A stretch of DNA of 64,000 nucleotides from Sulfurimonas gotlandica GD1 (GTDB taxonomy: Bacteria > Campylobacterota > Campylobacteria > Campylobacterales > Sulfurimonadaceae). The notes under the pieces are model-generated. The model saw only the letters and a list, made by a program, of their open reading frames with translations, was not told the origin of the DNA and did no database searches. Of this stretch, positions 53,236 through 64,000 are shown one piece after another (the stretch's first letter is position 1; each line of letters begins with the position of its first letter). Made by a program: the position numbers and the translations under genes. Location of the stretch: NCBI RefSeq assembly GCF_000242915.1, contig NZ_AFRZ01000001.1:868001-932000 (forward strand), written 5' to 3'.

Positions 53236-53727
53236 ATGTCATTTTTAAGCAGTTTTGATATTAGCGGTTACGGACTAAGTGCTCAGCGTGTTCGTGTAAA
53301 TACAATCTCTCAAAATATCGCAAATGCACAGACAACAAGAACTGAAGAGGGTGGACCATACAGAAGAAAAGAGGTAGTTTTCAAAGCTATTGATTTTAAT
53401 GAACAGTTCAATAAAGCTATAGGGAAGATGACAGATAGTGCTAAATTTGAAGATCCTTTAAATGAAGGTGATTTTGGTAAAAAAGTGAATCCTGCTATAA
53501 TGAGTGTAATAGTCGATAAAATCTCTAGAGATGACAGTGAACCTAAGATGAAATTTGACCCGTCACATCCGGATGCAGATGCAAATGGGTATGTCGCGTA
53601 TCCAAATATTAATCCTGTTATAGAAATGGCCGATTTAGTAGAAGCGACTCGTTCTTATCAAGCAAATGTAGCTGCATTTGAGAGTTCGAAAAATATGGCA
53701 AACTCTGCAATTTCGTTATTGCAGTAA
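53236..53727 (+). CDS. flgC: Flagellar basal-body rod protein FlgC
   Basis: A 163-residue proximal-rod protein. The N-terminal YGLSAQRVRVNTISQNIANAQTTR and the C-terminal MADLVEATRSYQANVAAFESSKNMANSAISL are the family signatures that build the coiled-coil rod. Nine bases after flgB. Confidence 0.94.
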   Translation: MSFLSSFDISGYGLSAQRVRVNTISQNIANAQTTRTEEGGPYRRKEVVFKAIDFNEQFNKAIGKMTDSAKFEDPLNEGDFGKKVNPAIMSVIVDKISRDDSEPKMKFDPSHPDADANGYVAYPNINPVIEMADLVEATRSYQANVAAFESSKNMANSAISLLQ

Positions 53728-53741
53728 AAGAAGGATAGATT

Positions 53742-54050
53742 GTGAGTGAATTTGGAAAGATTAACGGCTTATCAGGAACATCGACAGCCGAACTTTTAAA
53801 ACAAAAGAATAAGATTGACGGTGCTGGTGGTGAAGCTTTTGCCGATCATCTTAAATCTGCACTAAATGAAGTAAATGATCTTCAAGAAATAAGTGAAAAA
53901 GCTATTGGTGATATGGCTACAGGTCAGGTAAAAGACCTGCACCAAGCAGCTCTTGCAATAGGAAAAGCTGAAACAAGCATGAAACTAATGCTTGAGATTA
54001 GAAACAAAGCTCTAAATGCCTATAAAGAGCTAGGAAGAACACAACTGTAA
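53742..54050 (+). CDS. fliE: Flagellar hook-basal body protein FliE
   Basis: A 102-residue adaptor that joins the MS ring to the rod. The AFADHLKSALNEVNDLQ start and C-terminal TSMKLMLEIRNKALNAYKEL are typical. Start codon is GTG with AAGGA just upstream. Last flagellar gene before ftsI. Confidence 0.92.
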   Translation: MSEFGKINGLSGTSTAELLKQKNKIDGAGGEAFADHLKSALNEVNDLQEISEKAIGDMATGQVKDLHQAALAIGKAETSMKLMLEIRNKALNAYKELGRTQL

Positions 54051-54164
54051 TTAGTCCTTAAAAGGAACTCTTCAATTTGACCACTCTGGTCAATGAGCTT
54101 TAGCTTTTTCAAAGCTAAGAATCTACAACTCTTATGATATAATCTACATAAAAAAGTAACTAAT

Positions 54165-55925
54165 TTGAATAACCAAAATAAAAGTAAAAAAATATTTCTT
54201 CTATATACACTTATCAGCATTGGTTTTTTAATCTTTTTAAGTGTAATGCTGCTAACAGTATTAAAATCTCGCCACCTTCCATCTCTTTACACTGAAGAAT
54301 CTTCTAAAGCACAAAGAGGCTCAATAATAAGTGCTGACGGATTTCATATTGCAACAACAAAAAAGCTATACAAAGCAGTTGTGAACACTCACTATATAGA
54401 CCCGCAAAAGATGGAACTATTTGTTGAACTTTTTAGCATCTACTCTGGAATTAGTTTAAAAGAGATCAAAAAAAGACTCGGGAAAAGAAAAGGTGTTGTT
54501 GTTCTAAGCTACAACATTCCTGAAAAAAGAGCACAGTACTTAAAAAAACTTGCCTTTGAACTCAGGCGTTACAAAGTGTTTGTTGAGAGAAAAAATCCAC
54601 GAACAGGACAATCTACCCTTCATGGATTAAGTATAATTGAAAGTGGAGAGAGCAGAGAATACCCTTATGGAGATCTTTTAACACCTATAATTGGTTATCC
54701 GCATAAACTAGAAGATGATGGCTACACATATATAAAAGGTGTAAAAGGTCTTGAAAAAAGGTTTGAAGAAGCTCTAGCTGCGAGGCAAAATGAAATTAGC
54801 CAAGGCAAAAGAGATGTAAACGGATACATCATATTAAATAAAGAAAGTTTCTCAAAACCGTATATTAACGGCCTTAATATAAAACTTAATATTCCTGTCG
54901 GATTGCAAAAAAGAGTAGAGAAGATGCTTGACTCAATGAAAGGTGAATTAGAAGCCAATCAAATCATCTGTGCAATTATGAACTCTAAAAATGGTAAAGT
55001 AATTACTATGGCTAGCTCAAACAGATTTATGCCAAAGAACATTCAAAAAAGTGACTACCCATCTTTAAACAGTGCAATGACAGAATATAGTTTTGAACCT
55101 GGAAGTGTTATTAAAACAATCACGTTTGCCATACTTTTGGACAAAGGCCTTGTAAACCCTTATGATTTAGTTAATGGACATAATGGTCGCTTTCAAATAG
55201 GAAGAAAAATTATAACTGATGAGCATAAATATGATTGGCTTAGTGCAGAAAATGTAATAGTGCACTCATCAAACGTGGGCATTGCTCAACTAGCTCAAAA
55301 ACTAAGTGGTTTAGAATTCTATGATGGTCTTAAAAGTTTTGGTTTTGGTCAATCTTCTACACCTGATTTGATGTATGAAAAAGAAGGTTCAGTCCCAAGT
55401 AGTACAAGACTAAGCAATGAAATATATAAAGCAACATGTTCATATGGTTACGGGATGCAAGCAAACCTTATGCAGCTTATTCGTGCTTATAGTGCTTTTA
55501 ATAATAACGGCAGAATAATAACTCCAAAAATAGTGAGTAACTTTATAGATGCAAGAGGAAATAACATACCAATAGAAAACGGAGAACAGGTTCAAGTAAT
55601 AAAGAGTTCTACGGCTAATAGAATAAAAAAAATACTTATTAAAACCGTAAATGAAGGAACAGGGACAAAGACAAAAACAGATGGCTTAATCATTGGTGGG
55701 AAAACTGGAACAGCACATAAGGTTGAAAAAGGACAATATGTAAACAAATACAATACAGCCTTTTTAGGTTTTGCGAACGATCAAGAAAGCAAATATACTA
55801 TTGGTGTAATTGTAATTGAGCCTAAGAGTAGTCAGTTCGCTGCTCAAACTGCTGTACCTGTTTACAAAAAAATTATTGACATAATGGTTGAAGAGGGGTA
55901 TCTAAAGCCAAATATTGTCAAGTAA
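54165..55925 (+). CDS. ftsI: Penicillin-binding protein FtsI-like transpeptidase
   Basis: A 586-residue class B transpeptidase starting with TTG: one N-terminal membrane helix (about 10-33), a dimerisation domain with RGSIISADG near 50, then the transpeptidase motifs SVIK near 313 (EPGSVIKTI), SSN near 367 and KTGT near 511. Cross-links septal peptidoglycan. The flgB-flgC-fliE-ftsI order is the same as in H. pylori (HP1559-HP1556). The 3' end overlaps convergent panC. Confidence 0.92.
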   Translation: MNNQNKSKKIFLLYTLISIGFLIFLSVMLLTVLKSRHLPSLYTEESSKAQRGSIISADGFHIATTKKLYKAVVNTHYIDPQKMELFVELFSIYSGISLKEIKKRLGKRKGVVVLSYNIPEKRAQYLKKLAFELRRYKVFVERKNPRTGQSTLHGLSIIESGESREYPYGDLLTPIIGYPHKLEDDGYTYIKGVKGLEKRFEEALAARQNEISQGKRDVNGYIILNKESFSKPYINGLNIKLNIPVGLQKRVEKMLDSMKGELEANQIICAIMNSKNGKVITMASSNRFMPKNIQKSDYPSLNSAMTEYSFEPGSVIKTITFAILLDKGLVNPYDLVNGHNGRFQIGRKIITDEHKYDWLSAENVIVHSSNVGIAQLAQKLSGLEFYDGLKSFGFGQSSTPDLMYEKEGSVPSSTRLSNEIYKATCSYGYGMQANLMQLIRAYSAFNNNGRIITPKIVSNFIDARGNNIPIENGEQVQVIKSSTANRIKKILIKTVNEGTGTKTKTDGLIIGGKTGTAHKVEKGQYVNKYNTAFLGFANDQESKYTIGVIVIEPKSSQFAAQTAVPVYKKIIDIMVEEGYLKPNIVK

Positions 55926-56747
55926 TCTAGTATTACCAACTTTTGCTTCTACTAAGATCACTGTATTTCCTATCTCGACTTCTTTTATTATCTCAAAATC
56001 ACGGTTAAGTATTTCTACATAAGAAATTTCTAATGGGGAAAGTATCTCTCTCATCTTTTTTATAATCTCCTTAACATCCACTATTCCTGAAGAAAGCATC
56101 TTTGCAGCTATGTGAAGTGATGATGAAATCTTTAGTGCCTCTTTTCTCTCTTCTTTTGATAGATATACGTTCCTGCTGCTAAGTGCCAGACCGTCATTCT
56201 CTCTAACAGTATCTACTGCAACAATTTCAACACTCATAAAGAACTGTTTAACCATTAAGCTTATAAGGTTTAACTGCTGTGCATCTTTTTTTCCAAAGTA
56301 AGCTTTTGTTGGGTTCACAATATTTAAAAGTTTCATCACCACTGTTAAAACGCCGTTAAAATGTGACGGACGGCTAGTTCCTTCTAAAACAAATCCACGA
56401 ACATTAGGTGCTAAAATACTAACTTCATCACTGTCATATATATCTGTTGCATTTGGAAAAAATAGAATATCTACACCACTCAGCTCACAGATTTTTTTAT
56501 CTGCCTCATCTTTTCTCGGATATTTATCTAAATCCTCGCCTTTTAAAAACTGCGTTGGATTGACAAATATTGAAACTATCACAATTTCATTGGCTTTTCT
56601 TGCCTCTTTTATAAGAGTAATATGCCCTTCATGCAGAGCACCCATAGTTGGAACAAAACCGACACTTCGATTTCCTTGAAAACCAACTGTTTTGTCATAA
56701 TTTTTTAAATACTCTTTTAACTCTAATGGAGTAGAAATAATCTTCAT
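55902..56747 (-). CDS. panC: Pantothenate synthetase
   Basis: I use the ATG at 56747, which has GAGG in the right place; the open frame begins at TTG 56759. The 281-residue enzyme joins pantoate and beta-alanine with ATP in coenzyme A synthesis. [20 protein letters not shown] (HxGH) near 30, [18 protein letters not shown] near 60 and [12 protein letters not shown] near 187 are diagnostic. The 3' end overlaps ftsI by 24 bases. Confidence 0.95.
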   Translation of the reverse strand: MKIISTPLELKEYLKNYDKTVGFQGNRSVGFVPTMGALHEGHITLIKEARKANEIVIVSIFVNPTQFLKGEDLDKYPRKDEADKKICELSGVDILFFPNATDIYDSDEVSILAPNVRGFVLEGTSRPSHFNGVLTVVMKLLNIVNPTKAYFGKKDAQQLNLISLMVKQFFMSVEIVAVDTVRENDGLALSSRNVYLSKEERKEALKISSSLHIAAKMLSSGIVDVKEIIKKMREILSPLEISYVEILNRDFEIIKEVEIGNTVILVEAKVGNTRLLDNIWL

Positions 56748-56797
56748 TTTAAGCCTCAATTTAATATAATCGCATTATATAACAAATAGGTTTATTT

Positions 56798-57907
56798 ATG
56801 GACAACTACGAATACACAGAACTCTTAAAAAATTTAAATTTAAAAATGAACAACATTACTGGTGTTGTAGAACCTGATAAACTAACAAGCAGACTAGAAG
56901 AGATAGAAGAACTGGAAAACGATCAGGACTTTTGGAACGATGCTGATAATGCCGCAAAAATTCAAAAAGAAAAAACACAACTTCAAAGAAAACTAGATAA
57001 ATATTCAATTGCAAAAGATGCTATCACAGATGCTCTGGAGCTTTATGAGATGGCTAAAGAAGAAAACGATGAAGACTCAATAGAGTTGTGCTTCAGCGAT
57101 GCTAGTGACTTAGAACAACTTATCCTTAACATGGAAGTAGAAGTCCTCTTAAGCGGTGAAACTGACTCTAACAACGCTATTTTATCCATTCATCCTGGTG
57201 CTGGCGGAACAGAGTCACAAGACTGGGCTGAGATGCTACTTCGTATGTATAAAAGATGGGCTGAGAGACATGGCTTTGGCGTAGAAGTTTTGGACTATCA
57301 AGTTGGTGATGAAGCTGGAATAAAAGATGCCTCCATACTGATTAAAGGTGAAAATGCATACGGATACTTAAAAGTAGAAAATGGGATACATAGACTTGTT
57401 CGTATCTCACCATTTGACTCAAACGCTAAACGACATACTTCTTTTAGTTCTGTAATGGTTTCACCAGAAATTGATGATGATATAAACATAGTCGTAGAGG
57501 ACAAGGATATTCGTATTGACACTTATCGCGCAAGCGGTGCAGGTGGGCAACATGTAAATAAAACAGAATCAGCTATACGAATAACTCATATAGCAACTAA
57601 TGTTATTGTCCAGTGTCAAAATGACAGATCTCAACACAAGAATAAAGCAACCGCAATGAAGATGCTAAGATCTCGCCTTTATGAATTGGAATTAGCAGCT
57701 CAAAAAGCTGAAATTGCAGGTATCGCAAAGAGTGAGATAGGTTGGGGACACCAAATTCGATCGTATGTTATGCAGCCATATCAGCAGGTTAAAGATACAA
57801 GAAGTAATGAAGCCTATTCAAATGTATCTGGCATCTTAGATGGAGATATAGACAAAATGATTGAGGGAGTTTTAATCGCTCAAAACAAGCAGAGCACTAT
57901 TAGATAG
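56798..57907 (+). CDS. prfB: Peptide chain release factor 2
   Basis: A 369-residue RF2 that terminates at UGA and UAA. The GGQ motif is in [14 protein letters not shown] near 248, and the stop-codon-recognising region near 200 resembles SPF of RF2. The gene is one continuous frame without the in-frame UGA and programmed +1 frameshift found in many bacteria. Good AT-rich upstream region with a TATAAT-like box. Confidence 0.94.
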   Translation: MDNYEYTELLKNLNLKMNNITGVVEPDKLTSRLEEIEELENDQDFWNDADNAAKIQKEKTQLQRKLDKYSIAKDAITDALELYEMAKEENDEDSIELCFSDASDLEQLILNMEVEVLLSGETDSNNAILSIHPGAGGTESQDWAEMLLRMYKRWAERHGFGVEVLDYQVGDEAGIKDASILIKGENAYGYLKVENGIHRLVRISPFDSNAKRHTSFSSVMVSPEIDDDINIVVEDKDIRIDTYRASGAGGQHVNKTESAIRITHIATNVIVQCQNDRSQHKNKATAMKMLRSRLYELELAAQKAEIAGIAKSEIGWGHQIRSYVMQPYQQVKDTRSNEAYSNVSGILDGDIDKMIEGVLIAQNKQSTIR

Positions 57908-57932
57908 TAAATATTTCTTTAAAAAATAAAGC

Positions 57933-58268
57933 CTAATTCGCTGGCTCATTTTTTCTTACAAAACTATATCCTAAAAATCCAACACCTAAAATCATAGCTA
58001 TTATAGTCAAATATCGCATCTGTTTAGCCTGAGTGTCCTTAAACTCTTCAAGGAATTTAGATGTATCTTTCTTTTGAGGTTTTTTTGAGCTACTTCCGCT
58101 TCCACCTGCTACTTTAGCTTCCATTCTAGCTATATTTGCAGCAGCAATTTCATTTTGAGTAAATCCTTCTTTTGGTGTAACCCAAAAATGTACGACAAAA
58201 CCAATTAGAAGCATTAAAACACCTGCGATTCTAAGTATCAATATTTTATTTTTTTCAAAAAATTCCAA
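57933..58268 (-). CDS. Small two-helix membrane protein
   Basis: A 111-residue protein with helices at about 10-27 (LRIAGVLMLLIGFVVHFWV) and 85-103 (YLTIIAMILGVGFLGYSFV), joined by a charged, serine/glycine/lysine-rich loop. No family recognised. It lies between prfB (convergent) and bpt (divergent). Confidence 0.65.
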   Translation of the reverse strand: MEFFEKNKILILRIAGVLMLLIGFVVHFWVTPKEGFTQNEIAAANIARMEAKVAGGSGSSSKKPQKKDTSKFLEEFKDTQAKQMRYLTIIAMILGVGFLGYSFVRKNEPAN

Positions 58269-58320
58269 AGTTCACCTTTTAGTTTACCAATTATAGTGCA
58301 AATTATGTCAAAATCACAAT

Positions 58321-59034
58321 ATGAATCTACTTAAAGAATTTTCACTTGATGATAAATGCTCATATCTTGACAATACACAACAGACAACTCATTATAAAGT
58401 AATTGATGATTGCGATGCTCTACAATGCCAAGAACTGATAGAGAGAGGGTATAGAAGATTTGGCAAAATGTTCTTTAGACCAATTTGTGCAAATTGTAAT
58501 GAATGTAAAAGTATCAAAATAGATGTAAGCAATTTTAAATTTTCCAAATCTCACAGAAGAGTTCTTAAAAAAGCAGAGTTTATAAAGAGCTACATACAAA
58601 TACCAACTATGACGCAGGCTCATTTAGCTTTATTTGAGAAGTACCATCTTTATATGAAAGAAAAGAAAAATTGGGATCATAGCAAAACGAACCCACAGAG
58701 CTACTACAGTTCATTTGTAAACGGACATAACGGTTTTGGATACGAAGTACTATATTATCATGAAGACAAGCTGATAGCTGTAGACCTAATCGATATACTT
58801 GAAGATGGTATTTCATCTATATATTTCTATTATGATCCCGAGTATATGAAGTATGGATTAGGAAAACTGTCATTACTATTTCAAATAAAATTTGCTGAGT
58901 CTCAAAATAAAGAATGGATATATCTTGGTTACTATGTAAAAGATTGCTCATCACTTTCATACAAGGCTGACTACAAGCCATTTCTTACACTACAGGGAAG
59001 ACCAACAGAAGATGAAGAGTTTAATTGGGTTTAG
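58321..59034 (+). CDS. bpt: Aspartate/glutamate leucyltransferase (arginyltransferase family)
   Basis: A 237-residue aminoacyl-tRNA-protein transferase that adds leucine to N-terminal Asp or Glu, marking proteins for ClpS/ClpAP. The CxxC pair of the family is in CANCNECKS near residue 59, GYRRFGKMFFRP precedes it, and YYDPEYMKYGLGKLSLLFQI lies near 175. The start at 58321 has only a weak upstream site. Its end overlaps the convergent gene by 14 bases. Confidence 0.87.
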   Translation: MNLLKEFSLDDKCSYLDNTQQTTHYKVIDDCDALQCQELIERGYRRFGKMFFRPICANCNECKSIKIDVSNFKFSKSHRRVLKKAEFIKSYIQIPTMTQAHLALFEKYHLYMKEKKNWDHSKTNPQSYYSSFVNGHNGFGYEVLYYHEDKLIAVDLIDILEDGISSIYFYYDPEYMKYGLGKLSLLFQIKFAESQNKEWIYLGYYVKDCSSLSYKADYKPFLTLQGRPTEDEEFNWV

Positions 59035-59692
59035 CTAACTCTTCTACCTGTTCTTTACGAATTTCACTCTTTTTTTTAATAAGTTCTTCTTCTAAAGTTT
59101 TTTGAATAGATTCTTGCTTTTCTTTATCTTTTTCACGTATACGTTTTATCTTAGCTTCTTGGATCTCTTTTATAGAAAGTCCATGTTTTTTGGATGAATC
59201 TTGCTTCTCTTTTAGCATCTCGTCTTCATCTAAATATTTTTGGATTACACCTGTTGCATTCATATCTGTACAATGTGCAAAATAATATTCTAATATTTCA
59301 GATTTATGTTTTGATGTATCCATAAGCCCAGAATTCACAGTTTTAAAGAACAGTTCATTATCTTGACTGATGAGTGATGATTTATAAGAATTAACAGTAG
59401 TTCTATGGAAGAAATCATTTGTTTTTGATAATTCTCTAATAGTTTGTAAATACTTTTTTTTATCTATATTTTTATCACCAGCTTCTATTGCATACCCTAA
59501 ATCTTTGGCTTTATAAACTTCTTTAACATATGAATCTATTTTTTTCTCATACTGAGAGAATTCAGGCATATCTTTTAACTTTTCAATATTATCTACATTG
59601 TTATATATTACATCACCTAGCGCAGAGTATACCTTAGGATTTTGTGCCATTAAAAATGTTGCTAAAAGAGCTAAAATAACTAATTTAATCAT
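59021..59692 (-). CDS. Exported coiled-coil protein of unknown function
   Basis: A 223-residue protein with signal peptide (MIKLVILALLATFLMAQ). The C-terminal part (about 160-220) is a charged coiled coil with repeated KE-rich heptads. One cysteine (FAHCTDM) may bind something or form a dimer. No family recognised; probably periplasmic. Confidence 0.7.
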   Translation of the reverse strand: MIKLVILALLATFLMAQNPKVYSALGDVIYNNVDNIEKLKDMPEFSQYEKKIDSYVKEVYKAKDLGYAIEAGDKNIDKKKYLQTIRELSKTNDFFHRTTVNSYKSSLISQDNELFFKTVNSGLMDTSKHKSEILEYYFAHCTDMNATGVIQKYLDEDEMLKEKQDSSKKHGLSIKEIQEAKIKRIREKDKEKQESIQKTLEEELIKKKSEIRKEQVEELAKPN

Positions 59693-59753
59693 AAAATATC
59701 CATAAAATTTATTTTTTCGTATTATATCAGAATAATAATGATAGAATTATCAC

Positions 59754-59981
59754 ATGATTGATATATTAAAAAAAGAATTGACTATATACACCGCTTTGCT
59801 CACGCTGCTGATTTTTCTTATGCATCCAGATATGCTAAGTGATCCAACTGTTAGACTTGGACTTATGCAAGATAAGGCTAACTATGTACATCCGCTACTG
59901 TATACGTTTTTTGTATACTTAATACTCTTTTTTCTAAGAGCTGTTTCTGGTTTTATTGCTAAGTTATTTGAGAAAAAATAA
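59754..59981 (+). CDS. Small two-helix membrane protein
   Basis: A 75-residue protein with two hydrophobic helices (about 11-25 and 48-65) around a polar loop rich in aspartate. No family recognised. It stands alone, convergent with fusA, with which it shares the hairpin at 60001. Confidence 0.6.
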   Translation: MIDILKKELTIYTALLTLLIFLMHPDMLSDPTVRLGLMQDKANYVHPLLYTFFVYLILFFLRAVSGFIAKLFEKK

Positions 59982-60000
59982 AAGGTAAGTTTAAATAAGT

Positions 60001-60026
60001 TCAACACTTCCAAAAGGAAGTGTTGA
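60001..60026. terminator. Bidirectional terminator after fusA
   Basis: Perfect 11-bp stem (TCAACACTTCC/GGAAGTGTTGA, loop AAAA) 16 bases beyond the fusA stop. It serves the leftward str operon and possibly the small gene on the other strand. Confidence 0.7.
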
Positions 60027-60042
60027 GGGAGAAAAAGTAATA

Positions 60043-62130
60043 TTAACCGTTTCTCTTTTTCTGAATCTCTTCAGATACATTTTTAGGAACTTCTTCGTAG
60101 TGATCAAATTCCATTGAATATGTAGCACGTCCTTGAGTTGCAGAACGAAGGTCAGTTGAATAACCAAACATCTCAGCAAGTGGAACAAATGCGTCAACAA
60201 TCTTGTTACCTGAGCGGTCACTCATATTGCTAATTTGACCACGACGACGATTAAGGTCACCGATAACGTCACCCATGTAATCTTCAGGAACTTCAACTTC
60301 AACTTTCATAAGTGGCTCTAAGATTGATGGACGTGCTTTACGACAACCCTCTTTAAATGCCATAGAAGCAGCAAGTTTAAATGCCATTTCATTTGAATCA
60401 ACATCATGGTATGAACCATCATAAAGTGTAATATCCATGTCTTCCATAGGGTAACCAGCAAGTACACCACTGCCCATAGTCTCAGCACAACCTTTTTCAA
60501 CTGCAGGAATAAATTCTTTAGGAATTGCTCCACCTTTAATTTCGTTGTGGAATACAAAACCAGTTCCAGTTGCACCTGGTTTGATTGTAAGGTAAACATG
60601 ACCGAATGCACCACGACCACCAGATTGTTTAGCATACTTGTATTCTTGATTAACTGTATCTTTAATAGACTCACGGTAAGAAACCTGTGGAGCACCAACT
60701 TCAGCTTCAACAGAAAATTCTCTTTTCATTCTATCTACAAGAATTTCAAGGTGTAACTCACCCATTCCTGAAATAATAGTCTGACCAGTCTCTTCATCAG
60801 TATTAACTCTAAAAGATGGATCTTCAGCGGCAAGCTTACTTAGTGCAATACCCATTTTTTCTTGGTCAGCTTTAGTTCTTGGCTCAACAGCAACAGAGAT
60901 AACTGGTTCAGGGAAATCCATTCTCTCAAGAACAACTTTCTCACCAACACATAAAGTATCACCCGTAGTAGTTACTTTCAAACCAACAACAGCACCAATT
61001 TCACCTGCGTAAATTGATTTAACTTCTTCACGCTTGATAGCATGCATTTTAACTATACGACCAACTCTCTCTTTCTTATCTTTAGTAGAGTTATGCACGA
61101 AAGAACCAGCATCTAATGAACCACGATAAACACGGATAAAAGTCAGTACTCCAACAAATGGATCTGTCATAATTTTGAATGCTAATGCTGCAAAATCACC
61201 CTCGTCTGTTGATGGAACTGCAACGTGTACTTCTTCATCATCCATCAAAGTACCCTCAATAGCTGCTGATTCCATTGGAGATGGTAAATAAGCAACAACA
61301 GCGTCAAGTAAAGTTTGAATACCTTTGTTCTTAAATGCTGTACCACAAGTCATTGGAACGATTGCCATACCAATTGTCGCTTTTTTGATTGCTGCAGCAA
61401 TCTCTTCATTAGAAATTTCTTCACCTTCTAAGAATTTTTCAGCAAATTCATCATTACCATCAACTTCAGATATAGATTCAAGCATTTTTTCTCTATATTC
61501 GTCAGCTTTGTCTTGTAAAGAAGCAGGAATTTCTTCAACATGGTAGTTAGAACCCATAGCTGCATCTTTATCCCATACAATTGCTTTCATTAGAACAAGG
61601 TCTATAATACCGTCAAATTCAGCTTCTGCACCAATTGGTAGTTGAATTGGAACCGGATTACCTTTTAGTTTTTCACGAATTTGATTTTCAACTTCGTAAA
61701 AATCTGCACCTGTTCTATCCATTTTATTAACAAAAACAATTGAAGGAACTTTATAACGATTTCTTTGTCTCCAAACTGTTTCTGATTGAGGTTGAACACC
61801 ACCAACAGCACAGAATACTGAAACAGCACCATCAAGTACACGCATAGAACGCTCAACTTCAATAGTGAAGTCAACGTGGCCCGGAGTATCAATAATATTT
61901 ATCTGCTTGCCTTCCCACTCACAAGTTGTAGCAGCAGAAGTAATTGTAATACCACGCTCTTGCTCTTGCTCCATCCAGTCCATAGTAGCAGCACCATCAT
62001 GAACCTCACCGATTTTATGCTCAACACCAGTATAAAATAAAATTCTTTCTGTTGCTGTAGTTTTACCAGCATCGATATGCGCAGCAATACCGATATTTCT
62101 TACATCATTTAATTTGTGACTTCTTGCCAT
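60043..62130 (-). CDS. fusA: Elongation factor G
   Basis: A 695-residue translocation GTPase. P-loop AHIDAGKTT at 17-25, switch [11 protein letters not shown] near 82, and NKMDRTGA near 137; the C-terminal domain IV is complete. Last gene of the str operon rpsL-rpsG-fusA. The 198-base spacer before it is full of secondary structure (62164-62308). Highly expressed codon use. Confidence 0.97.
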   Translation of the reverse strand: MARSHKLNDVRNIGIAAHIDAGKTTATERILFYTGVEHKIGEVHDGAATMDWMEQEQERGITITSAATTCEWEGKQINIIDTPGHVDFTIEVERSMRVLDGAVSVFCAVGGVQPQSETVWRQRNRYKVPSIVFVNKMDRTGADFYEVENQIREKLKGNPVPIQLPIGAEAEFDGIIDLVLMKAIVWDKDAAMGSNYHVEEIPASLQDKADEYREKMLESISEVDGNDEFAEKFLEGEEISNEEIAAAIKKATIGMAIVPMTCGTAFKNKGIQTLLDAVVAYLPSPMESAAIEGTLMDDEEVHVAVPSTDEGDFAALAFKIMTDPFVGVLTFIRVYRGSLDAGSFVHNSTKDKKERVGRIVKMHAIKREEVKSIYAGEIGAVVGLKVTTTGDTLCVGEKVVLERMDFPEPVISVAVEPRTKADQEKMGIALSKLAAEDPSFRVNTDEETGQTIISGMGELHLEILVDRMKREFSVEAEVGAPQVSYRESIKDTVNQEYKYAKQSGGRGAFGHVYLTIKPGATGTGFVFHNEIKGGAIPKEFIPAVEKGCAETMGSGVLAGYPMEDMDITLYDGSYHDVDSNEMAFKLAASMAFKEGCRKARPSILEPLMKVEVEVPEDYMGDVIGDLNRRRGQISNMSDRSGNKIVDAFVPLAEMFGYSTDLRSATQGRATYSMEFDHYEEVPKNVSEEIQKKRNG

Positions 62131-62163
62131 TGTTAGTACCTTGTATAAATTAGTTGAGAGATT

Positions 62164-62204
62164 ACCTCTTTTATAAATAAATTATATTTACTTATAAAAG
62201 AGGT
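62164..62204 (-). other. Hairpin just upstream of fusA
   Basis: Perfect 13-bp inverted repeat (ACCTCTTTTATAA 62164-62176, TTATAAAAGAGGT 62192-62204). The base nearest fusA is 34 bases from its start, so it lies in the leader before the ribosome-binding site. Confidence 0.6.
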
Positions 62205-62222
62205 TTTAAATCTATAATAAAT

Positions 62223-62283
62223 GTTAACACAAAAGTTTGCAAGCAAACTTGAGCTTTGCTTAGTGAGCAAAACATGTGTTAAC
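62223..62283 (-). other. Three-way-junction RNA structure in the rpsG-fusA spacer
   Basis: Outer arms GTTAACAC (62223-62230) and GTGTTAAC (62276-62283) close two inner hairpins: AAGTTTGC/GCAAACTT (62233-62240, 62243-62250) and TTTGCT/AGCAAA (62255-62260, 62266-62271). All arms are perfect, in a 61-base unit. It could be a regulatory leader, processing site or small RNA. Confidence 0.55.
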
Positions 62284-62288
62284 CTAGT

Positions 62289-62308
62289 AAAGGGAATTAC
62301 TTCCCTTT
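62289..62308 (-). other. Hairpin after rpsG
   Basis: Perfect 8-bp stem (AAAGGGAA-TTAC-TTCCCTTT) 20 bases after the rpsG stop. With the two structures above it makes a chain of three between rpsG and fusA. It lacks the T-run of a full terminator, so partial attenuation is possible. Confidence 0.5.
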
Positions 62309-62328
62309 GTGTGTAAAAAAAGTAGTGC

Positions 62329-62814
<486 letters not shown>

Positions 62815-62888
62815 TCAATTCTTTCAAATTTACTCAAAATAAAGCCACTTAAAGCTTATCCTGTGCTAGCTTGATTTAATAAATTTTA

Positions 62889-62906
62889 AACTTCTAATTA
62901 GAAGTT
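62889..62906 (-). other. Palindrome at the end of rpsL
   Basis: AACTTCTAATTAGAAGTT, perfect, overlapping the rpsL stop. It may slow or stabilise the 3' end before rpsG; no T-run follows. Confidence 0.35.
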
Positions 62907-63282
62907 ATTTTACTTTTGGTCTTTTTGTTCCATATTTAGAACGAGCAACCGTACGGTTAGCAACACCAGCAGTATCTAACGCACCACGAACGATATGGTA
63001 CTTAACACCCGGTAAATCTTTAATACGACCACCACGAACAAGAACGATTGAGTGTTCTTGAAGATTATGACCCTCACCACCGATATAAGAAATAACTTCG
63101 AAACCTGAAGTTAATCTAACTTTTGCAACTTTTCTTAAAGCCGAGTTAGGTTTTTTTGGTGTAGTTGTGTAAACACGAGTACATACACCACGACGCTGTG
63201 GACAAGATACAAGAGCAGGTGATTTAGATTTCTTAACCACACGTTTACGCTCATTACGTATCAATTGATTGATTGTAGGCAT
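62905..63282 (-). CDS. rpsL: 30S ribosomal protein S12
   Basis: A 125-residue protein of the decoding centre. [18 protein letters not shown] near residue 41 and [17 protein letters not shown] near 84 carry the lysines whose change gives streptomycin resistance; both positions look wild-type. First gene of rpsL-rpsG-fusA and downstream of rpoC. Confidence 0.97.
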   Translation of the reverse strand: MPTINQLIRNERKRVVKKSKSPALVSCPQRRGVCTRVYTTTPKKPNSALRKVAKVRLTSGFEVISYIGGEGHNLQEHSIVLVRGGRIKDLPGVKYHIVRGALDTAGVANRTVARSKYGTKRPKVK

Positions 63283-63406
63283 ACAATTCCTTTACTTTAT
63301 TTTTCCAGTAGAATTTAACTCTCCAATTTTTTGGGAGTTATAGACGCGTAATATTATACAAAAAGTGATTAAAGTTAGCTTATTTTAAGTGTGGATTAAT
63401 ATTTGT

Positions 63407-63463
63407 AGTAGGAAATGAGAATAAATGCTCCTACGCAAAAGCGTAGGAGTAGGAAATGAGAAT
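63407..63463. repeat. 16-bp direct repeat flanking a hairpin after rpoC
   Basis: AGTAGGAAATGAGAAT occurs at 63407-63422 and 63448-63463. Between lie the arms of a perfect 9-bp hairpin (CTCCTACGC 63428-63436, GCGTAGGAG 63441-63449, loop AAAA). The unit sits just after the rpoC stop and could be the rpoC terminator or an inserted small repeat element. Confidence 0.6.
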
Positions 63464-63467
63464 TAAA

Positions 63468-64000
<533 letters not shown>

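Noticed and set aside
60318-60756. Frames on both strands inside fusA
   Set aside because: Shadow frames of a highly conserved gene, rich in leucine/valine or cysteine/threonine only because of its codon use.

Overview
The window is a low-GC, gene-dense chromosomal segment from a member of the Campylobacterota (Epsilonproteobacteria), most likely a free-living, flagellated Sulfurimonas-like organism. The evidence is the futalosine-pathway gene mqnC, an LPP20 lipoprotein cluster, HemJ, a short ComEC, a glcD-pgbA-csd3 neighbourhood and a flgB-flgC-fliE-ftsI order that all match Helicobacter/Campylobacter arrangements, together with several multihaem c-type cytochromes and CZB/PAS energy-taxis proteins typical of respiratory Campylobacterota. 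This is judged from remembered family features; no database was searched.

Layout. 1-8160: M16 protease (cut by the window edge), mqnC, a DUF302 protein, a 12-haem membrane-anchored cytochrome, nusB, ribH, kdsA, a DMT permease and a TerB/DnaJ protein. 8157-20210: a monohaem cytochrome with an odd start, a phosphoribosyltransferase, three LPP20-type lipoproteins, der, hemJ, an outer-membrane barrel, hpf, trpS, a NIT-like sensor protein, a pentahaem cytochrome, argF, hemB and ribA.

20188-31413: an integrated mobile element of about 11.2 kb inserted in the 3' end of ribA and bounded by a perfect 17-bp direct repeat (attL/attR). It carries a tyrosine integrase, a four-gene leftward operon (DNA methyltransferase, two unknowns, HUH Rep-like protein), repeat and cruciform structures, an oriT-like region with an IncP-type nick motif, a relaxase, accessory proteins, a J-domain protein, a type III restriction-modification pair and an excisionase-like HTH protein beside attR. 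It reads as an integrative and mobilizable element (IME) that uses restriction-modification as cargo.

31427-48000: CZB and PAS sensory proteins, rsmG, a PP0621-type protein, NlpC/P60 lipoprotein, a cytochrome-like lipoprotein, alr, a PAS protein, agmatine deiminase, a TonB receptor with the copper-ligand pattern of OprC/NosA, a GGDEF-fold protein with a degenerate active site, ispG-dnaB-comEC, a YihY protein, glcD and a PgbA-domain protein. 47872-59981: csd3-like M23 peptidase, a NUDT14-like Nudix hydrolase, priA, two pseudopilins, flgB-flgC-fliE behind a sigma-54 promoter, ftsI, panC, prfB, bpt and small membrane or periplasmic proteins. 60001-64000, all leftward: fusA, rpsG, rpsL and the 3' part of rpoC, with an unusually structured rpsG-fusA spacer.

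Most of the window is ordinary core genome in tightly overlapped operons (many TAATG stop/start overlaps). The IME, the copper-receptor candidate, the ATA-start cytochrome and the rpsG-fusA RNA structure are the parts that most deserve a second look. No tRNA, rRNA, CRISPR array or insertion sequence was seen.
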